DNA from: Gemmataceae bacterium
GTDB lineage: Bacteria; Planctomycetota; Planctomycetia; Gemmatales; Gemmataceae
DNA: 64,000 bases
Direction: 5' to 3'
NCBI GenBank assembly: GCA_901538445.1
Contig: LR594584.1
Coordinates: forward strand, 4,557,006-4,621,005
In this document: piece by piece, positions 18,865 through 27,986 of the stretch
How the letters are laid out: each line of letters starts with the position of its first letter
Position numbering within the stretch: the stretch's first letter is position 1
The notes under the pieces: generated by a model
Databases searched by the model: none
What the model saw: only the letters and a program-made list of their open reading frames with translations
What the model was told of the DNA's origin: nothing
Position numbers and translations under genes: made by a program

Positions 18865-20394
18865 ATGGCAGACGACACCAACCCCGAAGCGCCCGCGACC
18901 GACGCGGACGCCGGTTCCGCGACCGCGACCGTTGACGCCCCGGCGCAGGACGGCCCGATCAAGCTCAAGCAGTCCGTGGAGCTCCGCGACGTCGGCCCGT
19001 GCAAGAAGCACGTCAAGGTCACCGTGGACCGCGAGCTGATCGACGAGCGGCTCGACGAGAAGTTCACCGAGATCGTCCGCAGCGACCAGCCCCAGGTCCG
19101 CGGGTTCCGGCCCGGCAAGGCCCCCCGCAAGCTGATCGAGAAGCAGTACCACGAGTCGGTCTCCGAAGAGGTCAAGACCCAGGTGCTGATGGCCAGCCTG
19201 GAGCAGCTCGCCGACGAGCAGGTGATCGCCCCGCTGAGCCCGCCCGACCTCGACCCGGGCGCGATCAAGCTCCCGGCCGAGGGGCCGTTCGTCTACGAGT
19301 TCGAGATCGAGGTCCGGCCCGAGTTCGACCTGCCCGAGTACAAGGGGCTCAAGCTCCGCCGGCCCACGCACGCGTTCACCGACGCCGACGTGGACGCCGA
19401 GCAGAAGCGGCTCCTGGAGTCGTACGGCCAGCTCGTGCCGAAGGAGCCGGCCGAGGTCGCCGTCAACGACTACCTCACGGCCGACGTCGCCATCAGCTAC
19501 CGCGGCAAGGAGATCAACACGCTCAAGGAGGTGCGCGTGAAGGTCGAGAAGCAGCTCGCGCTGTCCGACGGCGTGTGCCCGGACTTCGGCGCGAAGGTGG
19601 CCGGGGCCAAGCCCGGCGACGTCCGCGAGGTCGAGATCACCCTGGGCGACGACCTCGCCACCGAGGGGCTCCGGGGCCAGAAGGTCCAGGCCACGTTCGC
19701 CATCAAGGACGTCAAGACGATCCGCCAGCCGGAGCTGACCCGCGACCTGCTCGAGGAGGCGTTCGGCGTCTCCACCCCCGAGGGGTTCCGCGAGTTCGTC
19801 AAGACGGTGCTCGAGCGGCGGCTCGAGTACACCCAGCGGCAGGTCGCCCGGCAGCAGGTGCTCGAGACGATCGGGGCCGCCGCGACGTGGGAGCTGCCCC
19901 AGGACATGCTCCGCCGCCAGGCCCGCAAGACCATCTCCCGGAAGGTCATGGAGATGAAGAACTCGGGCATGAGCGACGAGCAGATCAAGGGCCGGCGGCG
20001 GCTGCTGGAGCAGGACGCGCTGAAGACCACGGCGGCCGCGCTCAAGGAGCACTTCGTGCTCCAGAAGGTCGCCGAGGTCGAGAAGATCGAGATCGAGGAG
20101 GAGGACCTGGACCGCGAGATCGAGCGGATGGCCGACCGCACCGGCGAGAGCCCCCGCCGGGTCCGCGCCCGGCTCGAGAAGGAGGACCTGATCGAGGCCC
20201 TGGCCACCGACCTGCTCGAGCAGAAGGCCCTCGACCTGATCCTCGCCGGGGCGACCTACGAGGACTACGAGTGGAGCGCCACCGAGGCCGGCGGCGACGA
20301 GGTCTCGACCGTGACCGCCGACGCGATGCCCGAGGCGCAGGCCCAGGCCGCCGACGCGGCCGACAAGGCCGCCGGCGACTCCGCGACCAGTTGA
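18865..20394 (+). CDS. tig: Trigger factor
   Basis: Ribosome-associated chaperone and prolyl isomerase acting on nascent chains. N-terminal ribosome-binding domain with the signature GFRPGKAPRKLIEKQY (about residues 83-98, a variant of the GFRxGKxP loop that contacts L23/L29). The middle PPIase-like domain starts near residue 170 (DYLTADVAISYRGKEI), and the C-terminal helical arm region follows from about residue 290. 509 residues, longer than E. coli (432) because of an acidic/Ala-rich N-terminus and an Ala-rich tail. The start is the ATG before ADDTNPEAPATD. Followed by two clpP genes, the widely conserved tig-clpP order, here without clpX. Confidence 0.93.
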   Translation: MADDTNPEAPATDADAGSATATVDAPAQDGPIKLKQSVELRDVGPCKKHVKVTVDRELIDERLDEKFTEIVRSDQPQVRGFRPGKAPRKLIEKQYHESVSEEVKTQVLMASLEQLADEQVIAPLSPPDLDPGAIKLPAEGPFVYEFEIEVRPEFDLPEYKGLKLRRPTHAFTDADVDAEQKRLLESYGQLVPKEPAEVAVNDYLTADVAISYRGKEINTLKEVRVKVEKQLALSDGVCPDFGAKVAGAKPGDVREVEITLGDDLATEGLRGQKVQATFAIKDVKTIRQPELTRDLLEEAFGVSTPEGFREFVKTVLERRLEYTQRQVARQQVLETIGAAATWELPQDMLRRQARKTISRKVMEMKNSGMSDEQIKGRRRLLEQDALKTTAAALKEHFVLQKVAEVEKIEIEEEDLDREIERMADRTGESPRRVRARLEKEDLIEALATDLLEQKALDLILAGATYEDYEWSATEAGGDEVSTVTADAMPEAQAQAADAADKAAGDSATS

Positions 20395-20415
20395 CCGACC
20401 GCGTACAGTACCTGT

Positions 20416-20514
20416 GTTCAACGTTCAAAGTTCAAAGTGGTCGAGCGGACCCCGGGGGCCGAGTGCCCCCGACAGCCGCCACCAACTTTGAACTTTGAAC
20501 TTTGAACTTTGAAC
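20416..20514. repeat. Heptamer inverted repeat HR2 (unit TTTGAAC)
   Basis: Right arm (20481-20514) has four perfect TTTGAAC units; left arm (20416-20440) has GTTCAAC-GTTCAAA-GTTCAAA. The 40 bp between is GC-rich. It fills the tig-clpP gap and ends about 20 bp before the clpP start. AT-rich relative to its surroundings. Confidence 0.9.
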
Positions 20515-20534
20515 CCGATCGATCGGAGCCACCC

Positions 20535-21164
20535 ATGTTCCCCCCGTTCGACCCGTCGGCCGCGGCCGGCCACTTCGAGCCGCTGCTCCAGCGCGGCGGC
20601 CAGTACTCGCGCCAGCGGTTCATGACGCTCGACGACCTGCTCCTCGAGCAGCGGATCATCTTCCTCAGCCAGCAGATCAGCAACCCGCTGGCCGACATGA
20701 TCATCAAGCAACTGCTGTTCCTGCAGTACGAGAACAAGACGGCCGACGTCCACCTGTACATCAACAGCCCCGGGGGCTCGGTGTCGGCGACGCTGGCGAT
20801 CTACGACACCATCCAGTTCCTCGACGCCCCGGTCCACACGTACTGCATGGGCCTCGCGGCCAGCGGCGCGGCGATCCTGCTGGCCGCCGGGAGCAAGGGC
20901 AAGCGGTACGCGCTGCCGAACTCGAAGGTCATGGTCCACCAGCCCTACGGGCAGGTCGGGGGCCAGGTCTCGGACATCGAGATCCAGGCCAACGAGATCC
21001 TCAAGGAGCGGGCCCGGCTCAACGAGATCCTGGTCAAGCACACCGGCCAGCCGCTCGCGGTGATCGAGAAGGAGACCGACCGGGACAAGTACTTCCACGC
21101 CGCCGAGGCCAAGGCGTTCGGCCTGGTGGACGAGGTGCTCGTGAAGCCCGAAACGAAGAAGTAA
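20535..21164 (+). CDS. clpP: ATP-dependent Clp protease proteolytic subunit, first copy
   Basis: Serine peptidase forming the ClpP barrel. Triad region: Ser in GLAASGAAILLAAG, His in KVMVHQP, and an Asp in the C-terminal third. At the active site this copy has A-S-G where most ClpPs have A-S-M, seen in the second copy, so the two may form a mixed barrel or cleave differently. 209 residues. The ATG at 20535 follows a GGAG with good spacing. Operon with tig and the second clpP. Confidence 0.93.
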   Translation: MFPPFDPSAAAGHFEPLLQRGGQYSRQRFMTLDDLLLEQRIIFLSQQISNPLADMIIKQLLFLQYENKTADVHLYINSPGGSVSATLAIYDTIQFLDAPVHTYCMGLAASGAAILLAAGSKGKRYALPNSKVMVHQPYGQVGGQVSDIEIQANEILKERARLNEILVKHTGQPLAVIEKETDRDKYFHAAEAKAFGLVDEVLVKPETKK

Positions 21165-21166
21165 CT

Positions 21167-21326
21167 CGAACGCGGAACGCGGAGTGCGGAACGCGGAATC
21201 CGGACAGAAGACACAAACTCACACAGCAGGTACGGGTGCGGTCGCGGCGGTGGGTCGGGCAGGGCGGGTGGTTCCGTCTGTTCTGTCCGCGTTCCGAACT
21301 CCGCGTTCCGCACTCCGCACTTCCCG
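21167..21326. repeat. Heptamer inverted repeat HR3 (unit GCGGAAC)
   Basis: Left arm GCGGAAC-GCGGAGT-GCGGAAC-GCGGAAT-CCGGACA-GAAGACA (from 21171); right arm the complement series CCGCGTT-CCGAACT-CCGCGTT-CCGCACT-CCGCACT (to 21323). It starts 3 bp after the first clpP stop and fills most of the gap to the second clpP. Confidence 0.9.
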
Positions 21327-21388
21327 AAATACCCGCGGACCCGCCGCCCGATCACTGAGGGTGTGCCGGTCCGCCCGGAGGACCGAAC

Positions 21389-22009
<621 letters not shown>

Positions 22010-22018
22010 CGGTCGTAG

Positions 22019-22158
22019 TTTCCAGTGGACAGTGGGCAGTGGACAGTGAAGAACCGCCAAGACCCACCCGCCGCGGAGAGCCTCGCCCGGTTCCGGGCGC
22101 GGGTTCGGTTTTGGGTTCTGGTTGCACTGTCCACTGCCCACTGTCCGCTGGCCACTTC
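22019..22158. repeat. Heptamer inverted repeat HR4 (unit CAGTGGA)
   Basis: Left arm CAGTGGA-CAGTGGG-CAGTGGA-CAGTGAA (22023-22050); right arm ACTGTCC-ACTGCCC-ACTGTCC-GCTGGCC-ACTTCC (22126-22158). It overlaps the beginning of the following lipoprotein frame. Confidence 0.9.
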
Positions 22159-22903
22159 CTGTAAGCCGAACAAGCGGTACGACCTGATCGAGGCCGAGCT
22201 CCGCACCCGCGAGCGGGAACTCACCGACACGCGGGCCGCGCTCGAGCAGTCCCGGAACCTCAACCGGGCCTACGCGCAGCAGTCCCAGAGTTCGCCGGGG
22301 CCGCAGGTGCCCGCGACCGCGCCGGTGTACGTCCCGGTCAAGGACATCACCCTCGCCCGCGGCACCGGCGGGGTGGACGAGGACGGCGTCCCCGGCGACG
22401 AGGGGCTCATGGTCGTCGTCGTCCCCCGCGACGAGGACGGGGCCGCGGTGAAGGTGCCGGCCCGCGTGCAGGTCGCCGCGTGGGAGGTGACCGCGGCCGG
22501 CATCAAGAACCCGATCGGCACCTGGGACGTGCCCGCCGAGAAGGTGCGGCCGACGTGGCGGGCCGGGTTCATCAGCACCGGGTACTTCGTCGCGGTCCCG
22601 TGGCAGACGTACCCGGCGACCGAGCGGGTGCGGGTCGCGGTGCGGCTCACGACCCTCGACGGCCGGGCGTTCGAGGCCGACAAGGACCTGTTCGTGCGCC
22701 CGTGCGTGCCGCCGAACGCGGCCCCCGCCGCGCCGACCGGCACCCCGGCCCCGGTCCCGCCCGCGACGCCGGTTCCCGCCCTGCCCCGGCCGCCGCGCGA
22801 GCCGCTGTACCCGGACCCCGTGCCGCCGGGCGCCGAGGAACTGCCCCCGCCGATGCGGACCTCGCAGCGCGGCTCCGTGCTGCTCCCGCCGGTCAGCGAG
22901 TAA
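22025..22903 (+). CDS. Putative lipoprotein whose signal region is built from repeat HR4
   Basis: Unknown function. From about residue 47 onward ([20 protein letters not shown]) the protein has a helical segment, then a beta-rich domain (about residues 90-225), then a Pro-rich tail. Upstream of the cysteine is a hydrophobic run ([16 protein letters not shown]) that works as a lipoprotein signal with a weak lipobox (A-T-S-C). The whole signal is encoded by the right arm of heptamer element HR4, and the possible GTG starts (22025, 22046) lie in its left arm. Only 15 bp separate it from the second clpP. The protein body is well supported; the N-terminus is uncertain. Confidence 0.7.
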   Translation: MDSGQWTVKNRQDPPAAESLARFRARVRFWVLVALSTAHCPLATSCKPNKRYDLIEAELRTRERELTDTRAALEQSRNLNRAYAQQSQSSPGPQVPATAPVYVPVKDITLARGTGGVDEDGVPGDEGLMVVVVPRDEDGAAVKVPARVQVAAWEVTAAGIKNPIGTWDVPAEKVRPTWRAGFISTGYFVAVPWQTYPATERVRVAVRLTTLDGRAFEADKDLFVRPCVPPNAAPAAPTGTPAPVPPATPVPALPRPPREPLYPDPVPPGAEELPPPMRTSQRGSVLLPPVSE

Positions 22904-22917
22904 GGACGGCAAAACCC

Positions 22918-22985
22918 TGGTGGGGCAGGCATTCTTGCCTGCCTCCGGACGCGGTTGGAGGCAGGCACGAATGCCTGCCCCACCA
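22918..22985. repeat. Palindrome H (TGGTGGGGCAGGCAT type)
   Basis: 68 bp inverted repeat: arms TGGTGGGGCAGGCATTCTTG... and its complement with few mismatches, 11 bp centre. It lies between the lipoprotein stop and moaC. Single copy in the window. Confidence 0.8.
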
Positions 22986-23012
22986 TTCCAATCAACCACC
23001 TCGCGCACACCC

Positions 23013-23513
23013 ATGTCCATGTCCTCCCCCCTGACGCACTTCGACGAGTCCGGCGCGTCCCGCATGGTGGACGTCGGGGCCAAGGCCGAGACCGAGCGGG
23101 TCGCGCGGGCGTCCGCGGTCGTGCGGATGCAACCGGCGACGCTCGCCCTGATCCGCGACAAGCAGGTCGCGAAGGGCGACGTGCTCGAAGTCGCCCGGCT
23201 CGCCGGCATCATGGCCGCGAAGAAGACCGCGGACCTCATCCCACTGTGCCACCCGCTGCCGCTCACCTCGGTGAAGCTGGGCTTCTCGTTCCCGGCCGAC
23301 GACGCGGTGCGGGTCGAGGCGGTCGCGAAAGTTTTCGCCCGGACGGGTGTTGAAATGGAGGCGCTGACTGCGGTTACCGTCGCAGCCCTCACGGTGTACG
23401 ACATGTGCAAGGCGGCCGACCGGGCGATGGTGATCGAGTCGGTGCGGCTGGAGGAGAAGGACGGCGGGGCGAGCGGGCACTTCGCCCGCGACCCGGCCGC
23501 GTCTCCAAATTGA
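23013..23513 (+). CDS. moaC: Cyclic pyranopterin monophosphate synthase MoaC
   Basis: Second enzyme of molybdenum cofactor synthesis, converting the MoaA product to cPMP. Signatures: [12 protein letters not shown], the [16 protein letters not shown] motif (His and Lys of the active site), the [20 protein letters not shown] block, and [11 protein letters not shown] with the catalytic Lys. 166 residues, normal. Two ATGs (23013, 23019) are possible starts. No other moa/mog/moe genes are adjacent. Confidence 0.96.
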   Translation: MSMSSPLTHFDESGASRMVDVGAKAETERVARASAVVRMQPATLALIRDKQVAKGDVLEVARLAGIMAAKKTADLIPLCHPLPLTSVKLGFSFPADDAVRVEAVAKVFARTGVEMEALTAVTVAALTVYDMCKAADRAMVIESVRLEEKDGGASGHFARDPAASPN

Positions 23514-23537
23514 CGGTCGCCGGCGGGGGCGTATGCT
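23510..23537 (+). promoter_or_regulatory. Predicted sigma-70 promoter for the polyprenyl synthase
   Basis: TTGACG, 16 bp spacer, TATGCT. The -35 overlaps the moaC stop codon; the leader would be about 37 nt. Confidence 0.55.
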
Positions 23538-23580
23538 TTCCGGATTGCGGCGCTCCGCACGGAAAGCGGGAGGCCACGCG

Positions 23581-24603
23581 ATGGGGACCGCCATGCTCAC
23601 CGTTCCGCCCGCCGCACCCGGGGGCGTCGCCCACCAACGGCCCGCCGGCCTCGCGTTCGCCCCGGTCGCCGGCGACATCGACGAGGCCGACCGCATCTTC
23701 GACCACACCCTGTCGCAGTACCGCTCGCCGTTCGGCACCCTGATCGAGCACCTCCGGCACTACCGCGGCAAGCGGCTCCGCCCCGCCCTCCTCCTCCTCA
23801 CCGCGAAGGCGCTCGGCAAGGTCACGCCCCACCACCACACGCTCGCCGCCGCCGTCGAGATGATCCACACGGCCACGCTCGTCCACGACGACGTGCTCGA
23901 CGAGGCCGAACTGCGGCGGCACATCCCGACGGTGAACTCGGGCTGGGGGAACAAGGTCAGCATCCTCCTCGGCGACATGCTATTCACCCACGCGTTCCAC
24001 CTCACGAGCACCGTGGACCGCCGCGCGTGCGAGATCATCGGCGAGGCGACCAACCGCGTGTGTGCGGGCGAGCTGCGGCAGGTCACCGAGCGCGGCAACC
24101 TGAACCTCTCGGAGGCCGACTACTTCGCGGTCATCGACGGGAAGACGGCGGCGCTCACCGAGTGCTGCGGGCGGCTCGGGGCGCTGTTCGCCGGCGCGTC
24201 GGACGAGACGGTCGAGCGGCTCGCGGGGTTCGGCCGGAACCTCGGGCTCGCGTTCCAGATCGCCGACGACCTGCTCGACCTCGTCGGCAGCGAGGAGGCG
24301 GCCGGGAAGACGCTCGGCACTGACCTCGAACAGCAGAAGCTCACGCTCCCCGTGATCCACTGCCTGAACCGCCTCCCGGCGGCCGAGGCCGAGGTGCTGC
24401 GGGGTGCGATCCGCGACGCCGAACCGGGGCTCGGCCGCCGCGTGCTGGCGGCGCTGGAGAAGACGCAGTCGCTCGCCTACGCCCGCCGCAGGGCCGAGGA
24501 GATCGCCCGCACCGCCCGGCACGACCTGGAGTGCCTCCCCCGCGGCGAGTGCCGCGCGATTCTCGAAGCGATGACCGACTGGAGCATAAAACGGGAGAAG
24601 TGA
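23581..24603 (+). CDS. Trans-polyprenyl diphosphate synthase (IspA/IspB family)
   Basis: Condenses isopentenyl diphosphate onto an allylic primer to make long-chain isoprenoids (quinone side chains or similar). The first Asp-rich motif is HDDVLDEAELRR and the second is IADDLLDLVG; GKRLRPALLLL is the IPP-binding block. The residues around the first motif suggest a medium or long product, but chain length cannot be fixed by eye. GGGAGG lies 7 bp before the ATG at 23581. 340 residues. Confidence 0.92.
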   Translation: MGTAMLTVPPAAPGGVAHQRPAGLAFAPVAGDIDEADRIFDHTLSQYRSPFGTLIEHLRHYRGKRLRPALLLLTAKALGKVTPHHHTLAAAVEMIHTATLVHDDVLDEAELRRHIPTVNSGWGNKVSILLGDMLFTHAFHLTSTVDRRACEIIGEATNRVCAGELRQVTERGNLNLSEADYFAVIDGKTAALTECCGRLGALFAGASDETVERLAGFGRNLGLAFQIADDLLDLVGSEEAAGKTLGTDLEQQKLTLPVIHCLNRLPAAEAEVLRGAIRDAEPGLGRRVLAALEKTQSLAYARRRAEEIARTARHDLECLPRGECRAILEAMTDWSIKREK

Positions 24604-24611
24604 TCGTCCCG

Positions 24612-24674
24612 GGCGAACCCTGAGCGCGAGCGAGGGGGTGCGCGTCACCCCCTCGCTCGCGCTCAGGGTTCGCC
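24612..24674. repeat. Palindrome G (GGCGAACCCTGAGCGCGAGC type)
   Basis: 29 bp near-perfect arms around a 5 nt loop, 8 bp after the polyprenyl synthase stop and 19 bp before the PLD-fold gene. It aligns with family F (same GGCGAxCC...GAGCGxGAGCGA plan), so G and F are probably branches of one family. Confidence 0.8.
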
Positions 24675-24693
24675 AACCCCGCCCGGTGCTCCG

Positions 24694-25425
24694 ATGACCG
24701 ACGAACTCCCCGCCCTGCTCCGCCGCACCCTCGCCGACGCGAAGCTGACGCCGAGCGAGAAAGCGGCCCTCGCCGACTGGCTCGCCAAGAACGTCACCAC
24801 CGACCAGCAGCGCGGCGTCGCCCGGCACGCGGCGTTCGACGCCGCCCGGGGCGCGCTCCCGGCCGAGTGCGCCGGCGTCGTCGGGTGGCTGGAAGACGTC
24901 ATGCGCGTCCTCGCACCGATGGGGCCACAAAGCCACCCGGGGGTTAACGCCCCCGGCTCGCCAGAACCGGACCTCGCGCTGTTCTCGCCCGGCGAGCGGT
25001 GCCTGCAACAGATCGTCCACCGGTTCATGACCGCCCGCCGCACCGCCGACGTGTGCGTGTTCACCGTGACCGACGACCGCATCAGCCGGTCGATCCTCGA
25101 CGCCCACCGCCGCGGCGTGAAGGTGCGGGTGATCTCGGACAACGAGAAGGCGTTCGACCCCGGGTCGGACGTCCAGAAGTTCCGCGACGCCGGCATCCCG
25201 CTGAAGGTGGACGACGTCCGCGGCCGCGGGCGGTCCGACCCGGGCATCACCGGGCACATGCACCACAAGTTCGCGATCTTCGACGGCGTGCGGCTCCTCA
25301 ACGGCAGCTACAACTGGACCCGCGGGGCGGCAGACATGAACTACGAGAACGTCGTGGACACCGGCGACCCGAAGCTGGTCGCCGCGTTCGCCGCCGAGTT
25401 CGAACGGTTGTGGAACGCGTTCTGA
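24694..25425 (+). CDS. Phospholipase D-fold protein (single HKD motif)
   Basis: The C-terminal half (about residues 105-240) is a PLD-like domain: VCVFTVTDDRISRSILDAHRRG, then the HxK motif HMHHKFAIFDG, then NGSYNWTRGAADMNYEN. This is the single-domain Nuc/MitoPLD-like type, which acts as a dimer on phosphodiesters of lipid or nucleic acid. The N-terminal 80 residues are helical and unrecognised. Residues around 80-95 (QSHPGVNAPGS) are encoded by a short palindromic element, so they are probably a repeat insertion in a linker. Confidence 0.8.
   Translation: MTDELPALLRRTLADAKLTPSEKAALADWLAKNVTTDQQRGVARHAAFDAARGALPAECAGVVGWLEDVMRVLAPMGPQSHPGVNAPGSPEPDLALFSPGERCLQQIVHRFMTARRTADVCVFTVTDDRISRSILDAHRRGVKVRVISDNEKAFDPGSDVQKFRDAGIPLKVDDVRGRGRSDPGITGHMHHKFAIFDGVRLLNGSYNWTRGAADMNYENVVDTGDPKLVAAFAAEFERLWNAF
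24937..24956. repeat. Palindrome I inside the PLD-fold gene
   Basis: CCGGGGGTTAACGCCCCCGG, one mismatch from a perfect palindrome. The flanks AGCCAC / GGCTCG weakly extend the arms. Read in frame as GVNAPG. Confidence 0.65.
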
Positions 25426-25474
25426 GTCGGTACAGTAGCGGGGATAACGGGCACTACTGATACCGGACCTGCGT

Positions 25475-25655
25475 GATCCGTAGCCGCGGCGTTTCTGGCC
25501 CTCTCCCCTTGCGGGAGAGGGTGCCGCGAGTCTGCGAGCGGCGGGTGAGGGGTGGAACCTGCCGAGATGCAGAGGCTTCACCCCTCACCCGGCCGCGAGG
25601 CGCGGCCACCCGCTCCCGCAAGGGGAGAGGGCACCGAACCACGACGCAACGGATC
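25475..25655. repeat. Family A palindromic element A3, long form
   Basis: Core 25499-25631, with outer 7 bp inverted ends GATCCGT (25475) and ACGGATC (25649-25655). The flanks also match A2 and, in inverted order, A6. It occupies most of the gap between the PLD gene and the secreted protein at 25747, where no gene or clear promoter is otherwise seen. Confidence 0.85.
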
Positions 25656-25746
25656 TGGATCACGGCGGTCCGATACAGCCCGCGCCACCGAACGCGGTCC
25701 CCGCCCCCGCCTGGACCCTCCCCCGCTCCCCGCCGGAACCCCATCA

Positions 25747-27876
25747 ATGAGCGTCTTCCGCCCCGTCGTGCTGTCCGCACTGCTCACGTCCGTGGCGATG
25801 GGCCACGCGGCCGCGGTCCCGCAGGCCGCGCCGGTCGCCGAGCCGACCGCCGAGTACGTCAACAAGGGCTCGCGGCCGGCCACGATCGCCGCGACCCTCG
25901 CGTCGCACGGGCTGCCGAGCCTCCAGGGCAAGTGGTACTTTGCCGGGCCGTTCGACAACCCCAACGGCGAGGGGTTCGAGACCGCGTACCCGCCCGAGAA
26001 GGGCGTGGACCTGAAGGCGACGTACCCCGGCAAGGACGGCAAGAAGGTCGCGTGGGAGGAGTTCAAGGGGTTCACCCCGGGCAAGGTCACCAACCTGATG
26101 AAGTTCCCGGGCGTGAAGACCAACGCCGCGGTGTACCTGTACCACGCCTTCGAGTCGCCCAGCGCGTTCAAGCTCCCGCTGTCGTTCGGCAGCGACGACA
26201 CGCTCACCGTCTTCTTTAACGGCAAGCGGCTGGTCCACGAGAACCACAGCCGCGGCGCGGCCCCGGACCAGGACCTGGCCGAAGCCGACGTGAAGGTCGG
26301 CAAGAACGAACTGCTCATCAAGGTGTGCCAGGGGGCCGGCGAGTGGGAGCTGTACGTCAGCGCCGCCGACCTGCCGAAGGGCGTGGTCCCCGAGACGATC
26401 CGCAAGCGGCTCGAGCGCGACTTCCCGCCGGCCGCGGTCGTCGCCGGGATCAACCAGAACGCGACCGGCGAAGGCAAGTTTTACAAGGTCAGCACGATCC
26501 CGCTGCCGGCCGACTGCGTGCTCGAAGTGGGCGGCCTCGGGTTCCGGCCCGACGGCAAGCTGCTCGCCTGCACCCGCCGCGGCGAGGTGTGGATGGTCGA
26601 GAACCCGACGTCCGACAGCCTCTCCGACGTGAAGGTGACGAAGTACGCGGGCGGGTTGCACGAGGCGCTCGGCCTGTTCGTGCAGGACAACGACACCGTG
26701 TTCGTGGTGCAGCGGCCGGAGCTGACGAAGATCGTCGAGAAGGGCGGCGTGCCGAGCGAGTTCAGCACCGTGTGCGACAAGTGGGGGGTGTCCGGCGACT
26801 ACCACGAGTTCGCGTTCGGCCCGGCCCGCGACAAGGCCGGCAACATGTTCGTCACGCTCAACGTCGGGTTCGGCGGCGGCCACCAGGCGAAGGCCCCGTG
26901 GCGCGGGTGGTGCGTGAAGGTGAGCCCGGACGGCAAGATGGAGCCCTACGCCTACGGCCTGCGGTCGCCCAACGGCGTGAACTTCTCGCCCGACGGCGAG
27001 CTGTTCTACTGCGACAACCAGGGCGAGTGGGTGGCGACGAACAAGATGCACCACATCAAGCCCGGGAAGTTCTACGGGCACCAGGCCGGGCTCCGGTGGG
27101 TGAAGGACTCGCCGTTCGCCGGGAAGGTGCCGGACAAGGTGCCGAGCGGCATCCGGTACGACGGGGTGGACAAGAACGGCAACCAGACCGACACCTACCC
27201 CGACTTCGACCCGCCGTGCGTGTGGTTCCCCTACGGCCGGATGGGCAAGTCGGCGAGCGAGCCGGTGTGGGACACGACCGGCGGCAAGTTCGGGCCGTTC
27301 ACCGGGCAGGCGTTCGTGGGCGACCAGACGAACTCGTGCGTGATGCGGGTGGCGCTGGAGAAGGTGAACGGCGTGTACCAGGGGGCGTGCTTCCCGTTCC
27401 GCAGCGGGCTCCAGTGCGGGGTGAACCGGCTGTGCTTCGCGCCGGACGGGAGCCTGATGGTGGGCCAGACGAACCGCGGGTGGGGCTCGCTCGGCGGCAA
27501 GCCCTACGGACTCCAGCGGATCGCGTTCGAGGGCAAGGACCCGTTCGACATCCACCACGTCACGCTCACCAAGGACGGGTTCGACCTCGTGTTCACGAAG
27601 CCGGTGAACCCGGACTCGATCGGGGCGAAGGCCGCGTCGGTGAGTTCGTTCACCTACATCTACAAGAGCGACTACGGGTGCCCGGAGACCGACACCCGGG
27701 CCGAGAAGGTCGGCAAGGCGAAGCTCTCGGCCGACGGGAAGACACTGTCGGTGCCGGTGGACGGGCTGAAGAAGGGCCGCGTGTTCGAGATCCGGCTCGA
27801 CGGCCTGACCACCGCCGACGGCGAGAAGGTGCTCCACCCCGAGGCGTACTACACGCTGAACGAACTCGTGAAGTGA
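25747..27876 (+). CDS. Large secreted protein with sorbosone/glucose-dehydrogenase-like beta propeller
   Basis: 709 residues with a signal peptide (MSVFRPVVLSALLTSVAMGH, cleavage after AAA). Residues about 55-215 form a beta-sandwich domain (GKWYFAGPFDN, then NGKRLVHENHS) like the PA14/discoidin-type modules of planctomycete exported enzymes. The second part, from about residue 250 (GGLGFRPDGKLLACTRRGEVWMVEN), has propeller blades typical of PQQ-type sorbosone dehydrogenase homologues (LRSPNGVNFSPDGELFYCDNQG). No cytochrome c CxxCH motif is present, so electron transfer is not supported. Such genes are amplified in planctomycetes and linked to carbohydrate use, but the substrate is unknown. 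Confidence 0.8.
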   Translation: MSVFRPVVLSALLTSVAMGHAAAVPQAAPVAEPTAEYVNKGSRPATIAATLASHGLPSLQGKWYFAGPFDNPNGEGFETAYPPEKGVDLKATYPGKDGKKVAWEEFKGFTPGKVTNLMKFPGVKTNAAVYLYHAFESPSAFKLPLSFGSDDTLTVFFNGKRLVHENHSRGAAPDQDLAEADVKVGKNELLIKVCQGAGEWELYVSAADLPKGVVPETIRKRLERDFPPAAVVAGINQNATGEGKFYKVSTIPLPADCVLEVGGLGFRPDGKLLACTRRGEVWMVENPTSDSLSDVKVTKYAGGLHEALGLFVQDNDTVFVVQRPELTKIVEKGGVPSEFSTVCDKWGVSGDYHEFAFGPARDKAGNMFVTLNVGFGGGHQAKAPWRGWCVKVSPDGKMEPYAYGLRSPNGVNFSPDGELFYCDNQGEWVATNKMHHIKPGKFYGHQAGLRWVKDSPFAGKVPDKVPSGIRYDGVDKNGNQTDTYPDFDPPCVWFPYGRMGKSASEPVWDTTGGKFGPFTGQAFVGDQTNSCVMRVALEKVNGVYQGACFPFRSGLQCGVNRLCFAPDGSLMVGQTNRGWGSLGGKPYGLQRIAFEGKDPFDIHHVTLTKDGFDLVFTKPVNPDSIGAKAASVSSFTYIYKSDYGCPETDTRAEKVGKAKLSADGKTLSVPVDGLKKGRVFEIRLDGLTTADGEKVLHPEAYYTLNELVK

Positions 27877-27904
27877 CGCGCGACTGGGGTCTTGCTGGTA
27901 TCTT

Positions 27905-27968
27905 GGCGAGCCGGGAGCGTGAGCGACCGGAGCAACGTTGCTCCGGTCGCTCACGCTCCCGGCTCGCC
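27905..27968. repeat. Family F perfect palindrome F1
   Basis: 64 bp, fully self-complementary (31 bp arms around CG), starting GGCGAGCCGGGAGCGTGAGC. It is 28 bp after the preceding stop and 18 bp before the start of the 27987 gene. The copy at 54795 also precedes a member of the same gene family. Confidence 0.9.
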
Positions 27969-27986
27969 GGCGTGTTGGGGTGTACC

